DNA of 45,532 bases from Lachnospiraceae bacterium. GTDB lineage: Bacteria > Bacillota > Clostridia > Lachnospirales > Lachnospiraceae. Made by a program: the position numbers and the translations under genes. Below are positions 42,098 through 45,532 of the stretch, in pieces; the stretch's first letter is position 1; each line of letters opens with the position of its first letter. Location: NCBI GenBank assembly GCA_949383255.1, contig CASJPF010000027.1, positions 1 to 45,532 on the forward strand. The letters are read 5' to 3'. The notes under the pieces were generated by a model, which saw only the letters and a program-made list of their open reading frames with translations, was not told where the DNA came from and ran no database searches.

Positions 42098-43768
42098 ATG
42101 AATAGAAAGTGGTGGCATGACAAGGTTGCATATCAGATTTATCCCAAGAGTTTTTATGATTCCAATGGCGATGGTATTGGCGATATTCCCGGCATTATTA
42201 GCAAGCTGGACTATCTTGCAAATTTAGGCGTTGATATTCTCTGGCTGTCCCCTTGTTATCAATCCCCTCTGGCTGATCAGGGGTATGATATTTCCGATTA
42301 CTACAATATTGATTCCCGTTTTGGCACGATGGAGGATATGGAGCAGTTAATTGCAGAGGCAAGCAAACGCAATATGTATATTCTTATGGATTTGGTAGTG
42401 AACCACTGTTCTGATGAACATGAATGGTTCCAAAAGGCTTGTGAGGACCCAGAGGGAAAATATGGGAAATATTTTTATCTGATGGATAAAAAAGAGGGGA
42501 AATTTCCAACAAACTGGCGCTCTTATTTTGGTGGTCCTGCGTGGGATGACCTGCCGGGTACAGACAAACAGTATCTGCATGTCTTTCATAAGAAACAGCC
42601 GGATCTAAACTGGGAGAATCCAGAAGTTCGAGAAGAGATTTATAAAAATATTAATTGGTGGCTGGATAAAGGTCTTGGTGGTTTTCGGATTGATGCCATT
42701 ATCAATATTAAGAAAGCCCTTCCATTCCATGACTATGAACCAGACAGAAGTGACAATCTATGTAGTATGAATGCCATGTTGCAGGAGGCAAAAGGAATTG
42801 GAGCGTTCCTAAGAGAAATGCGCGACCGAACATTTAAGAAATATGATGCTTTTGCAGTGGGAGAGGTATTCAATGAAAAAACGGAAGAAATTCCAGAGTT
42901 TATTGGAGATGACGGCTATTTTTCCAGTATGTTTGATTTTAATGAGGCAATTTTTGGCAGCAGTGAAAAAGGGTGGTATGATGCAATGCCCATCACGCCA
43001 GACGACTATAAAAAATGCTGTTTTGATGCGCAGGCAAAGGTAGGGGATATTGGATTTCTCTCTAATATTATAGAGAACCATGATGAGCCTCGCGGTGTCA
43101 GCCGATACATACCCGATGGCGATTGTTGTATTGAAAGCAAGAAAATGCTGGCGGCACTAAATTTTATGTTGCGCGGTCTGCCTTTTATTTATCAGGGACA
43201 GGAATTAGGGATGGAAAATGTACCAATTACATCCATTAATGAGGTGGATGACATCTCTACTCACGACGAGTACCGCGTTGCGCTAGAAGCAGGAATTTCA
43301 CCGGATGAGGCTTTGAAGGTCGTATCAAAATACAGCCGTGATAATGCGCGCACGCCAATGCAGTGGACAGACGAGGCGAATGCGGGATTTACAACTGGAA
43401 CACCTTGGTTAAAAGTCAATCCCAACTATACGTCTATCAATGCAGCTATGCAAATGAAGGACGAAGATTCTGTTTATTCTTTTTATAAAAAGTTAATTGC
43501 GCTGCGTAAAAATCCGATTTATAAAGAAACGATTGTGTATGGTACTTTGGAGCCAGTGTGGGCAGAGCAGCATAACCTAATGGCATATTACCGAAAAGGA
43601 GAACAAACATTGTTGGTGGTTGGAAATTATCAGAGAGGAGCACAAGAAATTAAACTGCCAACATCATATAAAAAAGTACTATTGAATAACTATCATGATA
43701 TGGCAGAAGAGAATGGAACAGTTAGACTATATGGATATCAGGTTTTGGTATTGGAAATGTGCATGTAG
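42098..43768 (+). CDS. GH13 alpha-glucosidase, predicted alpha-1,4 preference
   Basis: The start at 42098 (MNRKWWHDKVAYQIYPKSFY) follows TGGAGG; the ORF opens 42 bases earlier. The 556-residue enzyme is a GH13 subfamily 31-type glucosidase: DLVVNHCSDEH (region I), GFRIDAI with nucleophile D199, AVGEVFNE with acid/base E256, and IENHDEPR with D329. A calcium-loop motif DSNGDGIGD occurs near the start. In this subfamily the residue after the nucleophile correlates with linkage: Ala or Thr with alpha-1,4, Val with alpha-1,6. Here it is Ala (A200). No signal peptide, so it acts on imported malto-oligosaccharides or maltose. In an operon with the next gene. Confidence 0.9.
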   Translation: MNRKWWHDKVAYQIYPKSFYDSNGDGIGDIPGIISKLDYLANLGVDILWLSPCYQSPLADQGYDISDYYNIDSRFGTMEDMEQLIAEASKRNMYILMDLVVNHCSDEHEWFQKACEDPEGKYGKYFYLMDKKEGKFPTNWRSYFGGPAWDDLPGTDKQYLHVFHKKQPDLNWENPEVREEIYKNINWWLDKGLGGFRIDAIINIKKALPFHDYEPDRSDNLCSMNAMLQEAKGIGAFLREMRDRTFKKYDAFAVGEVFNEKTEEIPEFIGDDGYFSSMFDFNEAIFGSSEKGWYDAMPITPDDYKKCCFDAQAKVGDIGFLSNIIENHDEPRGVSRYIPDGDCCIESKKMLAALNFMLRGLPFIYQGQELGMENVPITSINEVDDISTHDEYRVALEAGISPDEALKVVSKYSRDNARTPMQWTDEANAGFTTGTPWLKVNPNYTSINAAMQMKDEDSVYSFYKKLIALRKNPIYKETIVYGTLEPVWAEQHNLMAYYRKGEQTLLVVGNYQRGAQEIKLPTSYKKVLLNNYHDMAEENGTVRLYGYQVLVLEMCM

Positions 43769-43801
43769 GTAAAGATAAAAAGAAAAAGGAAGGGAAACAG
43801 T

Positions 43802-45457
43802 ATGAACAGAACATGGTGGAAGGAAGCAGTTATTTATCAGATTTATCCGCGTAGTTTTATGGACAGCAATGGGGATGGCATTGGCGATTTGCAGGGCATT
43901 ATCAGTAGATTGGATTATCTAAAGTATCTGGGGATTGATGTGATTTGGCTCTCGCCAGTGTATCAGTCTCCCAATGACGATAACGGATATGATATTAGTG
44001 ACTACCAAAATATTATGGATGAATTTGGTACAATGGAGGATTTTGATGAGCTGTTGGCGGCAGCCCATGAGCGCGGGATTAAAATTGTTATGGACTTGGT
44101 GGTAAACCATACATCAGATGAGCACAAATGGTTTATGGAAAGCCGGAAATCAAAGGAAAATGCGTATCGTGATTATTACATCTGGCGTGAGGGCAAAGAT
44201 GCACAGACACCTCCGAATAACTGGGGATCTTGCTTCGGCGGTTCGGCATGGCAGTATGACGAAACGACAGGCATGTACTATCTGCATTTGTTTTCTAAGA
44301 AACAACCAGATTTAAATTGGGATAACCCCAAAGTGCGCGAGGAAGTCTTTGATATGATGACATGGTGGTGCGACAAAGGCATTGATGGGTTTCGCATGGA
44401 TGTTATCAGCATGATTTCCAAGACCAAGGAAATGCCCGATGGCAAAAATGGAGATTTTGGTCCTTACTGTGTTCATGGACCAAATGTCCATAAGTACTTG
44501 CAGGAAATGAATGAGAAGGTGCTGTCTAAATATGATATTATGACAGTAGGTGAAACATCTGGTGTAACTACAGCTCTGGCACAGCAGTATGCGGGTGAAG
44601 ATACACATGAGTTGAACATGGTATTTCAGTTTGAGCATGTGGAAGGAGATGGAAAATATGGAAAGTGGACAGATGAGAAAATTCCACTTATCACATTGAA
44701 GGAAACGTTGTCTCGCTGGCAGACAGAGCTTTATGGTAAGGCTTGGAATAGCCTGTTTTGGGACAATCACGACCAGCCGCGCGCTGTCTCACGCTTTGGG
44801 GATGACCGTCCTATGTACCGTGAGGTATCTGCTAAGATGCTTGCTACTTGTCTGCATATGTTGCAGGGCACGCCCTATATTTATCAGGGTGAGGAGTTGG
44901 GAATGACCAATTATCCATTCCAGAGTCCAGATGACTTTCATGATATTGAAAGTATAAATGCATACAAGGAATGGTGCACCGAAGGCAAACTATCTCATGC
45001 GGTATTTTGGCCCTGTATTACATTTAAGAGCCGCGACAATGCAAGGACACCAATACAATGGGACAATTCGCCGCAGGCAGGTTTTACTGTGGGAACTCCT
45101 TGGATTGCAGTCAATCCCAACTACACAACAATCAATGCCAAGGCAGAAACCGCAGATGTCAATTCGGTGTTTCATTATTATAAGAAGCTAATCGCGCTAA
45201 GAAAAGAAAACCCAATTATGGTATATGGCAAATATGAGGCGTTGATGGAGGACAGTGCAGAATTGTTTGTTTACACTAGAGCAATGGATAATGAGAAGCT
45301 CTTGGTGGTGTGCAGTTTCTGCGACCATGAAACAAACTTTATGATACCAGCAGAATTTGTAGGAACATCTTGTTTGATTTCTAATGTGGAGAATCAATAT
45401 GACAAATCCGAGATGACACTCAAGCCATATGAGGCTTTTGTGCTGCATAGAAAATAG
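43802..45457 (+). CDS. GH13 oligo-1,6-glucosidase, predicted alpha-1,6 preference
   Basis: This 551-residue cytoplasmic GH13 enzyme is a close relative of the previous one. It has DSNGDGIGD calcium loop, DLVVNHTSDEH, GFRMDVI with nucleophile D200, MTVGETSG with acid/base E251 and WDNHDQPRAVSR with D323. The residue after the nucleophile is Val (V201), the choice found in oligo-1,6-glucosidases and isomaltases. GGAAGGG precedes the ATG, 33 bases after the stop of its partner. Together the two would split both bond types of starch- or isomalto-oligosaccharides. No sugar transporter is visible in the window; it could lie beyond the right edge. Confidence 0.92.
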   Translation: MNRTWWKEAVIYQIYPRSFMDSNGDGIGDLQGIISRLDYLKYLGIDVIWLSPVYQSPNDDNGYDISDYQNIMDEFGTMEDFDELLAAAHERGIKIVMDLVVNHTSDEHKWFMESRKSKENAYRDYYIWREGKDAQTPPNNWGSCFGGSAWQYDETTGMYYLHLFSKKQPDLNWDNPKVREEVFDMMTWWCDKGIDGFRMDVISMISKTKEMPDGKNGDFGPYCVHGPNVHKYLQEMNEKVLSKYDIMTVGETSGVTTALAQQYAGEDTHELNMVFQFEHVEGDGKYGKWTDEKIPLITLKETLSRWQTELYGKAWNSLFWDNHDQPRAVSRFGDDRPMYREVSAKMLATCLHMLQGTPYIYQGEELGMTNYPFQSPDDFHDIESINAYKEWCTEGKLSHAVFWPCITFKSRDNARTPIQWDNSPQAGFTVGTPWIAVNPNYTTINAKAETADVNSVFHYYKKLIALRKENPIMVYGKYEALMEDSAELFVYTRAMDNEKLLVVCSFCDHETNFMIPAEFVGTSCLISNVENQYDKSEMTLKPYEAFVLHRK

Positions 45458-45532
45458 AGAAAAGCTGTTGTTTTCATTATGATATGCTCCCTTCTAGGTA
45501 GACAAGTGAAATAATAAAAACTTGTTACTTAG

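Noticed and set aside
1..45532. CRISPR arrays, rRNA or tRNA genes
   Set aside because: Reading through the window I saw no regularly spaced direct repeats and no tRNA- or rRNA-like sequence. A dedicated scan was not possible.

Overview
The window looks like chromosome from a gut Clostridia of the Lachnospiraceae type (Blautia/Roseburia/Dorea-like). It is AT-rich, uses strong AGGAGG ribosome sites, and carries GHKL/LytTR two-component genes, DUF6033-type and FlxA-like proteins and many decayed Tn916/Tn4451-type elements. Genus is inference from gene content only.

Layout. 1-3480: a small unknown gene, an AraC regulator with a small unknown partner, then relics of a mobilisable element (sigma-like regulator, internally deleted large serine recombinase, MobC tail). 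3806-8602, minus strand: a GHKL kinase/LytTR regulator pair and, downstream, a DUF6033-type pseudogene, an intact DUF6033-type gene and a FlxA-like gene. A near-identical 24-bp sequence lies upstream of both the kinase/regulator operon and the DUF6033 operon. 8820-10562: a hypothetical pseudogene and the 3' part of an IS transposase.

10708-17206 is the most interesting part. It holds a radical-SAM RiPP locus with a 26-residue precursor ending in SWGKN, an SPASM radical SAM maturase, a free-standing PqqD-like recognition protein and a MATE exporter. The precursor matches the WGK motif known from streptococcal RaS-RiPPs. A dead transposase separates precursor and maturase. Beside it sit a 46-residue peptide gene with its own promoter and a perfect inverted repeat, and a 598-residue regulator with two HTH domains, tail to tail with the peptide gene. 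17411-19807 is a second, decayed Cys-rich RiPP locus: group II intron scrap, broken ABC exporter, broken radical SAM maturase and an intact five-cysteine precursor. 20029-22379 holds Tn916-like relics and another dead serine recombinase.

22469-27910 encodes an unknown protein and an intact type III restriction-modification system. 28294-40862 is an envelope-response and efflux locus: a lipoprotein with a duplicated domain, an OmpR-type two-component system, three successive membrane-fusion adaptors, a MacB-like permease, a small membrane-anchored protein and the ATPase. One promoter motif with identical spacing precedes both the two-component genes and the efflux operon. 40987-45457 is an alpha-glucoside locus: a cupin-AraC regulator and two GH13 glucosidases, one predicted to prefer alpha-1,4 and the other alpha-1,6 bonds.
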